DNA of 64,000 nt from Bisporella sp. PMI_857 (GCA_021307315.1 JAJSPD010000033.1:372001-436000), one strand, 5' to 3'. Counted from the first letter of the stretch, positions 44,110 through 55,638 are shown. Program-made: numbers and translations. Notes: generated by a model not told the origin, from the sequence alone.

Positions 44110-45862
44110 GATCAATCTCTCCCTCCGCCTTTTTACGCTCCACAAACTTAACGATGCCCTGGCGATTTTGAAAAGAAGCAGACTTCCGCAAATGAAAGTT
44201 TTTCTGTTTTCTTAAGCCTTGCCATGCCAATAGAGGCGGTTTCCAAAAGCCGGGAATATGAATCCCAAGTTCGAATGGGTTCGGTTAGATAGACTCAACA
44301 CTGCTACATTAAACCCGATGGCATAGTAAAGTTGTGACATCTTTTGTTGACTACCTCCGGTCCCAGAGTCTGCTCTAGACCCCGCAGAGATTGCGAAATA
44401 AAGTGTGATTTAACCCGAAAATGATGCGTCTGACATACAACAAACCATGTATGATCTCTCTCTACGCCTGCCAATCTCAGTGAAGCCCCAACGGTGAAAG
44501 ACAACCACTGTCGCAAGTCATATCGAGATCCTTGCTGGCCCCACGAATGCCAATGTGATGACGTCAGAGTCCCCCCAGCAAGCGGACCCAGGGCTAAGCT
44601 AGTCCAGAACTGGCCCCCTGGACATCACCTCCTAGCGTTTCCAAGGAACCTTTTACTGAATCAAAAATCCTTTAATCTCTCCTATTCCTCGCTGATAGCG
44701 TCTCTCTAACTGCACTGCTTAGAATGCCTTATTCAATGACACCAAATAATCCTCTTCCACTTGCAGTTATTTGCGTTGAGAACATTGCCCTTCTCTATCT
44801 TTTGCATTCTGTTCCTGCTCCGCCTTTTCACAGTCCAATTGACAGTCTTCCGATTTGTCAGAAGGGATATACGCTGTTTATTCTGCGAGAGCAAGACTTG
44901 GCTGGCACGCCTGCATTTCTTTCGAATCTGAAAAATGGTCCTGATTCCATCTTTGCAACTTGTGTTGAGAAAGATCCTGATTCGGCTTTTTAAACGTCTT
45001 GACTGCTGTGAATAAAGCCAGGCCAGGTGATAGTAAGGAAGTTCTACATAACCTTAAGTTAGGTTTCGAGAGAATTTTTACACTCCTGTCCCGTGTATCA
45101 AACGGTCAGTGACTATTGTTTCATACTCTTTTGCTGCTAATCAGACGAAGAAGACAGCATTTCAGCTGTCGAGAATCAGGTCTTTGCTGCAATTACTTCT
45201 ATGGGCTCGGTTGACCGAGCGGGATATACTATATTCGACGCTAAAGATATCGCTGCCACATGGATCGGAAGCATTGATTACTGGAACTCAAGTTAGCAAG
45301 CTAGACTTGCAAAACCTCAAGATCTTGATGTTTTGTTTGAACAGGATTGAAAAGTTAAAGGTTTAGGAATACACTGACCAGCACGAGCAAGATGGACAAA
45401 GAAAAACAACGAACAGAACTTTCTGACATCCATCTTTGAAACTGTTACAAGAAGCTCCATAGAGGGACAACTTTCATATTTGTTTGTGGACATCGTTTGG
45501 TCGTGATCGAAGGTATCGAAGCCCGTTCCTTAAGCTTAAACTACGTGGTTTAAGCCGGATATGATAATTTGGGCAATATGGTTGGGCGTCCTGCCGATCG
45601 TTTCTGGGTTTGAGTGGCTGCCTACCTTGCCAAGCGAAGCGAAGGATGAGATGGTGGGCTGGGAGGAGAAAGATTCTGCGGGGGTGGAATTGTTTATTAT
45701 GGGTCTTGCCAAATCACCGCCAGCATTTGCTAAGTCGCTGCCGTCGCCTAAGGCCAACACATAATATAGGGCACCGACGCCATTGTCGGAACTCTACCAT
45801 CAAGTAATGCCTGTTTTGTCACGATCACGATCATATGAGCCTGTTGGGGCGTAATATAGATG
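44110..45862. other. gene-poor stretch
   Basis: An 89-codon plus-strand frame at 44724-44993 starts MPYSMTPNNPLPLAVICVEN and is mildly protein-like, but I do not recognise it. Frames at 45109-45366 and around 45540-45764 on either strand are likewise unassigned. No inverted repeats or LTR ends are seen before 45863. Confidence 0.4.
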
Positions 45863-46751
45863 TGTAACAGCCACGATCGGTTTAAGGAAGGTTTACAGCG
45901 GTGACAGCCAGAGCCGGTTAGGGGTGGTTTTACAATAGGCCACAATCGGTTTAAGGATAGTTTACACTAAAGTCGGTTAGAAATGGTTTACGGTATCACA
46001 GGTCGGTTTAGGTCGGCTACAGGCTCCTTTACAGAAGTGCCGACTTCTAAGAAAGTACAGTACTGTTGTAACAGTCAGCCGAAGGTTTTTCAGCTGTAGT
46101 ACTTTCAGGGCTGCAAGCGGCACGCTCCGCCCATGGCCAGCCACGGGCTTACAGCTACAGCAGCCACAGGCTTCCAGCTACAGCACAGTGAAAGATATAA
46201 GGAACAGCTAGAGCTTTCTGAACAAAGCAAGCTTGAGTTTTTTCTTTCCATGTAAGACTTACAAGCATACTTCTAATATCAATTCATCACTATTGCAACT
46301 ACATCACTAGCCACGTATCCTTATCTGTTATATTGCAAATCCCTCCTGCTGCCCTCTATTTGTTACAACTGTTAAGCATCGTTAAGGATATAACAGCCAA
46401 AGCTTCTTGGAGAAGAGTAAGCTTGAGTTTTTCTCTTTGGACTCACAAGCATACTTCTAATATCAATACATTACTATTGCAACCACAGCGCTCGTCAAGT
46501 GTTTTCACCTGTTATATTGCAATTCCTCCTGCTGCCCTCTATTTGTTACAACTGTTAAGCATCGTTAAGGATATAACAGCCAAAGCTTCTTGGAGAAGAG
46601 TAAGCTTGAGTTTTTCTCTTTGGACTCACAAGCATACTTCTAATATCAATACATTACTATTGCAACCACAGCGCTCGTCAAGTGTTTTCACCTGTTATAT
46701 TGCAATTCCTCCTGCTGCCCTCTATTTGTTACAAGCCCTCTATCTGTTACA
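45863..46751 (+). mobile_element. solo LTR, family D, rearranged, with tandem 3' duplications
   Basis: It begins TGTAACAGCCACGATCGG as in the copy at 17075-17358. A first LTR-like end, ATTTGTTACA, is reached at 46367. The 3' part is then repeated as two 183-bp units and a short tail ending at 46751. The element also has an insertion relative to the 284-bp copy, with repeated CGGTTTA/TCGGTTAG words. No target duplication is found. Confidence 0.7.
46368..46733 (+). repeat. two identical 183-bp tandem units
   Basis: Units 46368-46550 and 46551-46733 read ACTGTTAAGCATCG...CTATTTGTTACA with no difference that I can see. The unit is the 3' part of the family D LTR, so the duplication is recent. 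Confidence 0.9.
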
Positions 46752-46932
46752 AAATTATTTTTGTAATTTCAGTTTCTAAATAACTATTAATTGTCTTAGT
46801 TTCAAACTTCACCAACGTATAAGAATTGCAGTTGAATTTTTATATATCAAGTTTTATAAAGTTAGATAAAATAGTAGTTGAGATATAAAAATGCCAAGAC
46901 CGTGATTTTTGGTGTGTTTTTGCGTGGCCAGG

Positions 46933-47135
46933 TGTCACGGCGCTGGCGCGCCTACGGCTCCTATATGGCCTAACAGCCCGTAAGGCACCTACATTGGGGA
47001 TCACGCGGAACGCCACGTGATCCAGGCTCCTGTATATATGCTTCCCTCTCTGCCTCCATAGTTCTGTAGTTCTATTATTCTCGATTCTTACCCGTATTAC
47101 TTTGAGCCGTTGCTCTTATCCTACGTGTCGTGATA
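46933..47135 (+). mobile_element. solo LTR, family B (variant U3)
   Basis: It begins TGTCACGGCGCTGG and ends CTACGTGTCGTGATA, where CA has become TA. Its downstream half, from CTTCCCTCTCTG to the end, is nearly the same as in the LTR at 56139-56354, while the upstream half is unrelated. A TATATA box lies at about 47034. CCAGG precedes it and GCTTA follows. Confidence 0.75.
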
Positions 47136-47347
47136 GCTTAAGCTTAAATTGAAGCATATAGCTTTTCTTTAAAGCTGTACGTAGCTTTCGAAAGTAGTAG
47201 CATAAACATAGAAAGTGTAGTAGGCAATTGGGATATTAGCAAAAGCTGCGGCGACAGTGAAAGTCGAATATCTATTGTTGTAATGTAATTGCGTTTGGTG
47301 ATGCATTAATTGCAGGCAAAATTACAGTGCAAATGGATGCAGAACGC

Positions 47348-47635
47348 TGTAACAACTCAAGCTGAACAGGGATCTCGATCCGTAGATCTAGGTAGAAGGA
47401 CTCAGAGGTGTGAACAACTATCAATTGTTATAACTAAGAGAACAAGCTACAGGCAGAAGAAGGAAAGGAGAGTAGTGCTTTATATACAGGAGGCTGGCCA
47501 GGGGCCAGTGTAAGCGAGCCCTGTAGCGTCAGTCGCCAAGCCCTGGGATGCCGAGCCCCGTAGCAACAGGGGCCAAGCTCTACTGAGCTTTGCGGTGTCT
47601 GGCGTCAAGCTCGAGATAGGGCCAGGGCCGTGACA
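47348..47635 (-). mobile_element. solo LTR, family A, long form
   Basis: It begins TGTAACAACTCAAGCTG and ends GGGCCAGGGCCGTGACA. AACGC flanks both sides (47343-47347 and 47636-47640), an exact target duplication. At 288 bp it is longer than the 221-234-bp copies because of a GC-rich extension in U3. Confidence 0.9.
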
Positions 47636-48312
47636 AACGCGACGCGCGATCATTTTGATGGGGTGGCAGGGGGGGTGGTAGGTTTTGAGGGCTGACTAAG
47701 CCAAAATTATAAACCTACCATAGTGGTAAATGTATTGGGACCCCTGGTGGTCAAGTTGGATTACATAAGCAAAAACATACCTGGTGGGGAACTTGAACCT
47801 ACCTGGTCATCTGCGCTTCCCTCATGAGCACGTGCGGACCCATTTTTCCGTGACAATGTGCGAGGGGAAGAAGCTGAGTTAGGGCTGATTATTATGCCCG
47901 AGGGATTGAAGAAGTACCAAGCCACGTAGCTTCAGCATGAGCAGAGTACCGTCAGGTCAGCCGGGCCTGGCATTCCTGGCTCGGCTTTGCTCTGTATCTT
48001 ATGGGCCGGGCAGGGGCCTGCGAAGCTGGTGGGCCAGGTCCTAAGAGCGCTTCTAGCAGCTCGGGCTTGTCCTCTAAGCGGAAGTCACTCGCCGACCTCC
48101 CCCAGAACGAGAAGGGAAGAGGGCAGGACTTGGGCAGGACTTGGGCATGATTAAAGGCCAAGGGGAGGGTCTCACACTCTTGTAACTATATCATTATTTA
48201 GTTTTGAGAAAAACATTTCATTCTGGGATTTTACTACTCCAGTAGTGTAGGCATAGAGCCAGTTCCCGTATAATAAGCCAGCCTGCTCCTCCGTTTGGAC
48301 CGTTTCTGCCCT

Positions 48313-48660
48313 TTAGCCTGAGGAAGCCCCGTCCGCTTCTGCATCTGCCTCTTCCTGACCTTCCGCCTCTACTGCCTCCTCTGCCTCTGCAGCCTGGTCT
48401 GCCTCGTATTGCTCCTCTACTATCTCCTCGAAGTGGTCGTCGAAGTAGCCCATCTTTGAGACTTTGGGGTAAGGATTAAGCTGTCGCTGTTCCCGTTTTG
48501 ATTTGGACGAGGATCGGGCTACGTATTGTTAAGCGGTGAAGTCTTTCTCTAAGGGGCATAATACACACCTTAGAACCTGTATCTTGTCGTAGTTTCCCGC
48601 TAGCCGTTCTGATGCGACTTATAAGGCGTGTAGAAAGGAGGTAAATTTAGGCTCTGGGCG
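48313..48660 (-). pseudogene. degraded gene end with acidic C-terminus
   Basis: On the minus strand a reading frame with two internal stops runs VASERLAGNYDKIQVLRC, VLCPLEKDFTA, YVARSSSKSKREQRQLNPYP, KVSKMGYFDDHFEEIVEEQY and then an alanine/glutamate-rich tail to the stop at 48313. The composition and continuity suggest a real coding 3' end, perhaps of a transposon protein. I do not recognise the family. Confidence 0.4.
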
Positions 48661-49879
48661 GTCAGGCTGCAGAGAGGTCTTAGGGCGGAGCTAAGCCGGA
48701 AACGGCTTATCACGTGGACGTGTGTAGCCAGAACATAAATGCAACTTACGCGATTATTATTTACACCTCAGAGAAGAAGATACCTGAGGTAAAACAGAGT
48801 CACCAGCTGGAGCTGATTAAGGTCGCTGTCGATACGTCCTCGTTGTCGTCGAAAGCGTCGCGAGGGGGTGGCCGATGTGGCTTTCTTAGAACAGAGGATT
48901 CTGCCAGCGAAATCGGTACGAAAACCATCCGACTGTTCGGTCCCTTACTTTGCAAGCAAGCTCGTCATTAATTCTACGCTGTTAATGGCCTGAGCAGCAA
49001 TGACTGTACTGGGCAGATAGGACACCTCTGGGGCGTTGGCAGAGTTTTCGCCTTTTTATCGGAGCCTCGCGGAAGCGTGGCAGACGCTCTAAAGAGACTC
49101 AGCGTGTGGGAACAGCCAAAGCATTCGATAAAGAAAGGGAATCTGAAATAGTATATGCGCTGTGCGGGTAAAAGAGACTGGATGAAAGTTAGGGATCTTG
49201 TTGGAAACTGCTGCGTACTCAAAGGGTAATAGTTAGACGCGATTTCGATCATGGAAGAAGACCCCTGCAGCGACAGGCCCAAAAACGAATCTACGGGACT
49301 ACACGAAAACAACACTAGCCTCCTTTTTAACCACGCGATTCTACAACAGACAAGGCAGAAAGGCCGGCAGCTGAAAAGGAACTGGGGCATGACGAGCCAT
49401 CGGAGATACTGGGTTTGGAACACACAGAGGAAAACGAAGCACACGTTTTGGTTAGTGGGAGCGGACACATTTCTATAGAGCCGCAGGCTTGGGTTTTATA
49501 GTAGCAACTCCTGCGAGGCACGGTCGGCCTTGCTGTGAGCAGAGATGTGGCAGTGTAGCGCGAAGTAGTTAATAGCTATGGGACGCAGCGTATAATGGCA
49601 GCGACAGAGACACTGTCTATATGGCTCGAGAGGACGGAGGCGCGTGTCGGTCTACAATAGCATGTTCAGAGTCCAGTAGAGTGGCAGGCATGGGGTAGGC
49701 TCAAGGATCAAACAGCGGGAGAGATATAGAGAGATGGATTGGGCCCCGGAACCCTCGAAGCTATCGGAAAAAGGAAAGCTCACACGATGACCCTTTGATT
49801 AGCAGGAAAGATATTAAAGAGGGCTCTTGCGTAGATCAGAGCACGTCGAACCTCTTCTTGTACTATAGCTTAGGTTAGA
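48661..49879. other. gene-poor debris
   Basis: Several overlapping frames occur on both strands (for example 48974-49468 minus) without family resemblance. It lies upstream of the LINE ORF1 remnant and may be its decayed 5' region. Confidence 0.35.
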
Positions 49880-50643
49880 AATACAAGTCTCTCGCCGCCC
49901 CGCCGTCACCCCCATCATCTCCACCGCCATCGATAGCCCCCGGTCAGATCCCAGGGATTGGACTCGACCTCAGTCGAGTGACGATCCCGGAGATCAAGGA
50001 GGGAAACGCAGGCGTCGTGCGCAGACGTGTGAATGAGGCTCTAAAGGAGAGGGACATAACGTGCTTAGGAGTCAATTCTAAGTGGAATGGCCGGTACCGG
50101 CTTCTCTTCCACGATAAGGACGTCGACAACGTACGGAAGGCTGACACTTGGGTTAGGACACATTTTGATAGGGGAACGCTGTACCGAGAACGGTGGTATC
50201 CAATGAGGGTTGACAGAGCATATCATGGAGCAGCGGTAGGTGGGATGGGTTGTTTAGTTTTCGGTCAGCTAAATGGGGTCAAGGTTCATAAGATGCGATG
50301 GCTTGGGAATGTGTCGATTGACAAGGAGTATCGCTCGATGGTTGTATATTTGGACACGAAGGAGGAGGTTGATAAGCTTTTGACGAAGATGACGGTTACT
50401 ATGGCAAACGGGGAGTGCGCATACACTCGCCCGTTTGCTCTCGGCCGTCAACCTGCACGATGCTATCGCTGCCACCTTTACGGCCACTTACACTACCGTT
50501 GCCGAGAGCCGGCTCCAATCTGTAGACAGTGTGCGCTCCCAGGGCATTCCGCATCGATATGCGCCTCGACGACCTTTAAGTGCGCACCATGCAGTGGAAA
50601 GGGTGCCCACAAGGCTACTGAACCGGGGTGTCCAGTTTACTGA
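49880..50643 (+). mobile_element. LINE (Tad-like) ORF1/gag remnant with CCHC zinc knuckles
   Basis: An open frame runs from the proline-rich stretch at about 49890 through IPEIKEGNAGVVRRRVNEA, VDNVRKADTWVRTHFDRG and GMGCLVFGQLNGVKVHKM to zinc knuckles CYRCHLYGHLHYRC and CRQCALPGHSASIC, then a third CAPCSGKGAHKATEPGC motif, ending at 50643. The order of a recognition-type fold followed by two or three CCHC knuckles fits ORF1 of fungal Tad-clade non-LTR retrotransposons, which binds RNA. No reverse transcriptase frame follows, so the element is 3'-truncated or rearranged. The start codon is uncertain. Confidence 0.7.
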
Positions 50644-51858
50644 CGGGAGCTTGCCAAGTTACGACCATCACCATTGCAATCGTACGACTAATGCGATCTA
50701 TTCCAGCCTATTTTCAATCCGGCACAACCCCTCTACTACCGCATGCAGTTGCCGGCATCTGGGTGGTTAGCTATTTCGGTCTATTATAGGATGATTTACT
50801 TTGCATCGACTCAACATTTGTGGAGGATTATTGGGTGCAAGAGAGAGGTCTTTGTTGTCTACGGGCTACGGGCTATAGAATGGGGATAGGATAGGTAAGA
50901 CAATTTTTACGGAACAGAAAACGCTTGTAGAGAACAGTTTAGCGAGTTTGTTTGGTATTGCGGTTTGGGCTTAGAACCGAGTTTGGACGTAGCTAGAATA
51001 GGCTTAGCGGATCTTCGACTGTGCCTCTGGGACTAAGCCGATTCCTGTCGTAATACTACTTACGGTTAGGCATATGTAAATACCAACCGTACTGTCTTTG
51101 CGTGCTATATTCTCAGGCCACATAACTTCTAAAGGTCATTACTATGGCCTATCGAGATCCGTAGCCGATGACGTATTCGGATTACTTCTCCCGGATCTAG
51201 CCGAGCTACTTTCACGACGCAAAAAGCTGAAGACAGAATCCGTCTAGAAAGCGAAGACCGCAAAGCAAAGCTTGAAGCTCGCGCCATTCGGAGAGCAGAA
51301 GCTTAGCCAGGCTTTCACAAAGAATCGGAAAAGGCCGAGGGTGCAGTTATAGTAAGCGACTGTCTCTTGAGGAAGCTTGTTGCGCAGAACAGCCTGAAGG
51401 GATTGTCCAGAGAAGCGAAAAGCAGCAAAGAAAGGATAGATCATAAGAAAGGGGAGCTAGAATTCGAGAAAACGAAGCTTGAGACGACGGAAGCTTTGGT
51501 GGCACTAATTTTGTACTTGTAGTTACAACAATAAAAGAAGGGGCATTTGGCTCTTATATCCCACGGTTATTCCACTAGTGAAGACTTCTCCACGCAAGAT
51601 TTACCCATGTAAGCTTTTTCCATGCAAGAATTTTTAGTAGTCAGCGGTAATTTTAGCCAACCCAAACCGAAAATTCAAGGGAGTCCAAACTCGCCCCATA
51701 ATGCAGTTAAGTCAGCACCAGTTAACTTTTAATAAGCCATCTGTATTTTGTACTGTATCTCTTGGCGAGATGTCACGCATATTTCAGAAGAAGCCGTGCG
51801 CAGTCCTGGCCTCCGCTTGATCAATGTTTAGAGGAAACATGAGTCTGAAGATTACGGT
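50644..51858. other. debris downstream of LINE remnant
   Basis: At about 51225-51520 the plus strand shows a stop-containing lysine/glutamate-rich stretch (EDRIRLESEDRKAKLEARA, SKERIDHKKGELEFEKTKLE) resembling a decayed coiled coil, origin unknown. Nothing else is recognisable. Confidence 0.35.
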
Positions 51859-54800
51859 TCAGCATAGTTCCCCGGAGGAAGACTCTTCGGATACGTAGCG
51901 TGCCTTGATCTTCCCCAACCCAACCCTTTCATACTGAATTCCCGAGGTCTTCTTCACGAGTAAAATGTGACAAGTCGTATCTTGCTCATTGCCATTTGCC
52001 GTTGCAATGACAACACATTGCCATGCACTGCAATTGGTTGTATCAAACGAGACCTTCTTCGGTTCGGCGTCTAAGACGAAATAATTACTTTCTTGGTTGT
52101 TCTGTTTGCAATTTTGAAGCTGAAGCTCTCTAACTTGGACAAGTAATACGTTTTTCCGCTCAGGGTCAAATTTCAGGTTCGCATCAACCGGAACCTGTAG
52201 GCTCTCGGCTGAGGGGAAACTGATGCGGGTATATGTCATCCAAGACCATGACGGTAAGGCCAGACCTTTATAATCCGATTCATTGCTGTCGGTCCCGTCG
52301 GGTCGTCGCCATAGAAGAAGCCGAGAGAGAAAGCGTGCAAAGATGCCAAATCTACATTCAGTCTTCAGGACACCTTCCATGCGTTTTAACAAGCCAGAAA
52401 TCGCAACCTCCCTATCTGGCTTCTCACTAAGGACAGATTGTGCGTATTTCTCGAAGAGGGACTGAATGGCTTTAATTGCAGCAGTATAAGTATAAGCCGA
52501 ACCATTGAAACAGCTTGGGAAATTAGGGTCCAGATATAAGCGTCCCGGGCCAGTTGGGCTGCAATGAATTAGATTTAGTAGAGGACGATTCGACGCACCA
52601 AGGGCCAATAAAATGGGTCTTACATTATTATTCGTCCAGAGTTTTCAGAAGCCAGACCAAAACCACACGTCCAATATATGCAATTTCTGGTAAAATGGAT
52701 GGTACGACGGGACAGTACTCTTTCTTGCAGCACCCAAGCTCTTTTATTTAGTGGACCGGCATCCACATCGTTCTGGAAATTTTTTAAGAGGTTATTGCCA
52801 AGTCTCTGTCGACAGAAGTCGTGAAGCAATTCCGGCTCAAGGAAACCCTCTTTCCAGTTCTCTGCTGAAGTAGCAGCAATAGTACAGTAAGCTGAACCAA
52901 AGACCTCTTCCATGAGCTTAGCTTCTGTATCCCAGTCGCTGGACTTTCTGTCTTCAGTTGTTTGAATTATACAAAGTGCGTCAATCCAAAGATACTTTTT
53001 CCTAAGTGCTCGAGTTACTTCAACAGCATGGCAGAATGTTTTTAGCGCTTTATCTATAGTAAGATTTTCCAACTGTTGGTCATAATTCTCTGAGGTTGTG
53101 CAGAACTGCTTCTTTTCTTTGTTGGTTGGACGCGGACCCCAACGATAGGAAAGCGCAACATAGTCAACATCTTTATGGAGCCTTTCCTGTTTCGACTTCG
53201 TCTCCCAGAGTTCTAATACTGGAAACTCCGAATCACCGACATAGATGACTCTTGTCGGCCAGAAATTTGCACTAGATTTGCAGCCGTGAGATTTGTCGCA
53301 TGCTTGGAGCCATTGAAGTAGTAACGCTAAGTATGGAGGGCTTTCAGTTTGAGAGATTCTAGAGAGGCTCGGCTGACTATGGTCAACAATCATCAGATAT
53401 CGTTTATTAAGATAAGCTAACTTACAAACTACACCAGCAAGCAAACCATGGTTAACGGTTATCACATATTGTATATTTCAAGTTAATTAACTTACTTCCT
53501 ACACCAGTAAGCAAACTATAGTTAGCAATTCTCACTTATTTTGTATTTTAGGTTAGTTAACTTACAAACTACACCAGCAAGCAAACCACGGTTAAAAATA
53601 ATTACATATTGTATATTCCAAGTTAATTAACTTACGCTCTACACCACAGTTAACAGTCATTACATATCGTGTATTTCAAGTTAGCTAACTTACTCTCTAC
53701 ACCAGCAAACCACAGTTAGTAATTATCACATATCGTGTATTTTAAGTTAGTTAACTTACTTCCTACAACAGTAAATAAACTATAGTTAGAAATCATTACA
53801 TATTGTGTATTTTAAGTTAACCAACTTACTTTCTACATTAACAAGTACACTATAATTAGTAATTATTTCATATGGCATATTTTAAGTTAATTAACTTACT
53901 TCCTATACCAACAAATTATAATTAGCAATTATCATATACTATGTATTTCAAGTTAACCAACTTACCCACTAAAACAGCAAGCAAACTATACTTAGCCATT
54001 TACATATCGTGTATTTTAAGTTGACTAACTTACGCTCTACACCATAGTTAACAGTTATCGCATATTGTGTATTTCAAGTTAACTAACTTACTCTCTATAT
54101 CAGCAAACCACAGTTAGCAATCATTATATATTGTGTAGTTCAAGTTAACTAACTTACTTCCTACACCAGCAAGCAAACTACGGTTAGCAATTATTACATA
54201 ACATGTATTTCAGGTTAACTAACTTACCCACTACAACAGCAAGCAAACTATACTTAGCGATCATTATATATTGTGAATTTCAAGTTAACCAACTTACAAA
54301 CTACAACAGCAAGTAAATTATACTTAGCGATTATCGCATATCGTGTATTTTAAGCTAGCTAACTTACAAACTACAACAGCAAGCAAACCACAGTTAACAA
54401 TTATTGCATATCGTGTATTTCAAGTTAACTAACTTACGTTCTACACCAACAAGCAAACTACGGTTAGCATTATTGTATATCATGTATTTCAGGTTAGCTA
54501 ACTTACTTCCTACACCAGCAAATAAACCACAGTTAGCGATCATCACATTTCAGGTTAACTAACTTACAAACTGCAACAGCAAGCAAACTATAGTTAGCGA
54601 TCATCGCATGTCGTGTATTTCAAGTTAACTAACTTACTCTCTACAACAGTAAGCAAACCACAGTTGGCAATCATTATATATCGTGTATTTCAAGTTAACT
54701 AACTTACTTCCTACACCAGCAAACAAACTATAGTTAGCAATTATTACATATCGTGTATTTCAAGTTAGCTAACTTACCCACTACAACAGCAAGCAAACTA

Positions 54801-55638
54801 TACTTAGCGATCATTATATATCATATATTTCAAGTTAACTAACTTACAAACTACACCAGCAAGCAAAATATAATTAGCGATCATTACATATTGTATTGTG
54901 TATTTCAAGTTAGTTAACTTACGCTCTACACCAACAAGTAAACCACTGTTAGCAATTATTACATATTGTGTATTTCAAGTTAACTAACTTACTTCCTACG
55001 CCAGTAAGCAAATTATAATTAGCAATTGTTAAATATTGTGTATTTCAAGTTAAGTAACTTACGTTCTACACCAGCAAGCAAACTACGGTTAGCAATTATT
55101 AAATATCGTGTATTTCAAGTTAGCCAACTTACTTCCTACACCAGAAAGCAAACTATATTAACGATCATTACATATTGTGTATTTCGGATTAACTAGCTTA
55201 CCCACTACAACAGCAAACAAACTATACTTAGTGATTATTAATATCGTGTATTTCAAGTTAACTAACTTACTTCCTACACCAGTAATCAAATTATAATTAG
55301 CAATTATTAAATATTGTGTATTTCAAGTTAAGTAACTTACGTTCTACACCAGCAAGCAAACCACGGTTAGCAATTATTAAATATCGTGTATTTCAAGTTA
55401 GCTAACTTACTCTCTACACCAATAAGTGAACCACGATCAGTAATATTCCATCTTTCCTTTCATCACTCACCTCCTAAATTCACGGTTACAGTTAGATAAC
55501 CTGCCTTATAGTACTTCGGTGTGTACATACATCCTATATCTACTTTAGATATACATATCCTATCTTCACCCGACAATTGAAACGTACCTTAAAGTCTTTG
55601 CGAATCCATTCAACAGTGTCAGTATCCGGAGATTCCAT
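51859..55638 (-). CDS. HET-domain protein with a predicted array of 31 one-codon microexons
   Basis: Proposed structure: exon 1 at 55588-55638 (MESPDTDTVEWIRKDFK, the only in-frame ATG), followed by 31 exons of three bases each. The HET exon is 52624-53372, starting PSLSRISQTE, and the last exon is 51859-52558, after the GTAAGA...CAG intron 52559-52623. All join in phase 0 up to the HET exon and give 530 residues. The HET domain shows YVALSYRWGPRP, KYLWIDALCIIQTTEDR and KRAWVLQERVLSRRTIHF. The later PSWSWMTYTRI block is also typical. HET proteins mediate non-self recognition and cell death. If the array is instead only a minisatellite, translation could start at the ATG at 53393 (MIVDHSQPSLSR). 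I prefer the microexon model because all donors, acceptors and the phase agree, with 31 of 31 units intact. Skipping any microexon still keeps the frame. Confidence 0.65.
53373..55587 (-). repeat. tandem array of about 70-bp intron-like units separated by variable triplets
   Basis: On the minus strand each unit reads GTAAGTTAGTTAACTTG, an AT-rich middle with TTGCTAAC, then TTTGCTTGCTGGTGTAG, three variable bases, and the next GTAAGT. Units are mostly 70 bp (range 58-75). Triplets (lowest plus coordinate): TTT at 53426, 53566, 54298, 54368, 54568 and 54848; GAA at 53496, 53760, 53900, 54158, 54507, 54708, 54993, 55133 and 55271; GAG at 55471; AGC at 53636, 54034 and 54923; AGA at 53694, 54092, 54638 and 55411; AAA at 53830; TGG at 53966, 54228, 54778 and 55202; AAC at 54438, 55063 and 55341. 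All 31 have a GTAAG or GTGAG donor after the triplet and a YAG acceptor before it. The first intron, 55474-55587, is 114 nt and mostly unrelated. The last, 53373-53425, is a diverged copy of the unit. Confidence 0.9.

Noticed and set aside
45748..45945. A short minus-strand frame
   Set aside because: It overlaps the start of the family D LTR, whose repeat structure explains it.
46333..46779. A 148-codon repetitive frame
   Set aside because: It lies wholly in the duplicated LTR D sequence and its repeat reflects the 183-bp DNA duplication, not a protein.
53395..55480. Resemblance of the 70-bp array to a CRISPR array
   Set aside because: The variable part is only three bases, the repeat is AT-rich with splice signals and no dyad, and the genome is fungal. 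No spacers or cas genes exist here.
53395..55480. Plain minisatellite without coding role
   Set aside because: Kept as the null model but not preferred. It does not explain why change is limited to exactly three bases between invariant acceptor and donor, nor the phase agreement with both flanking exons.
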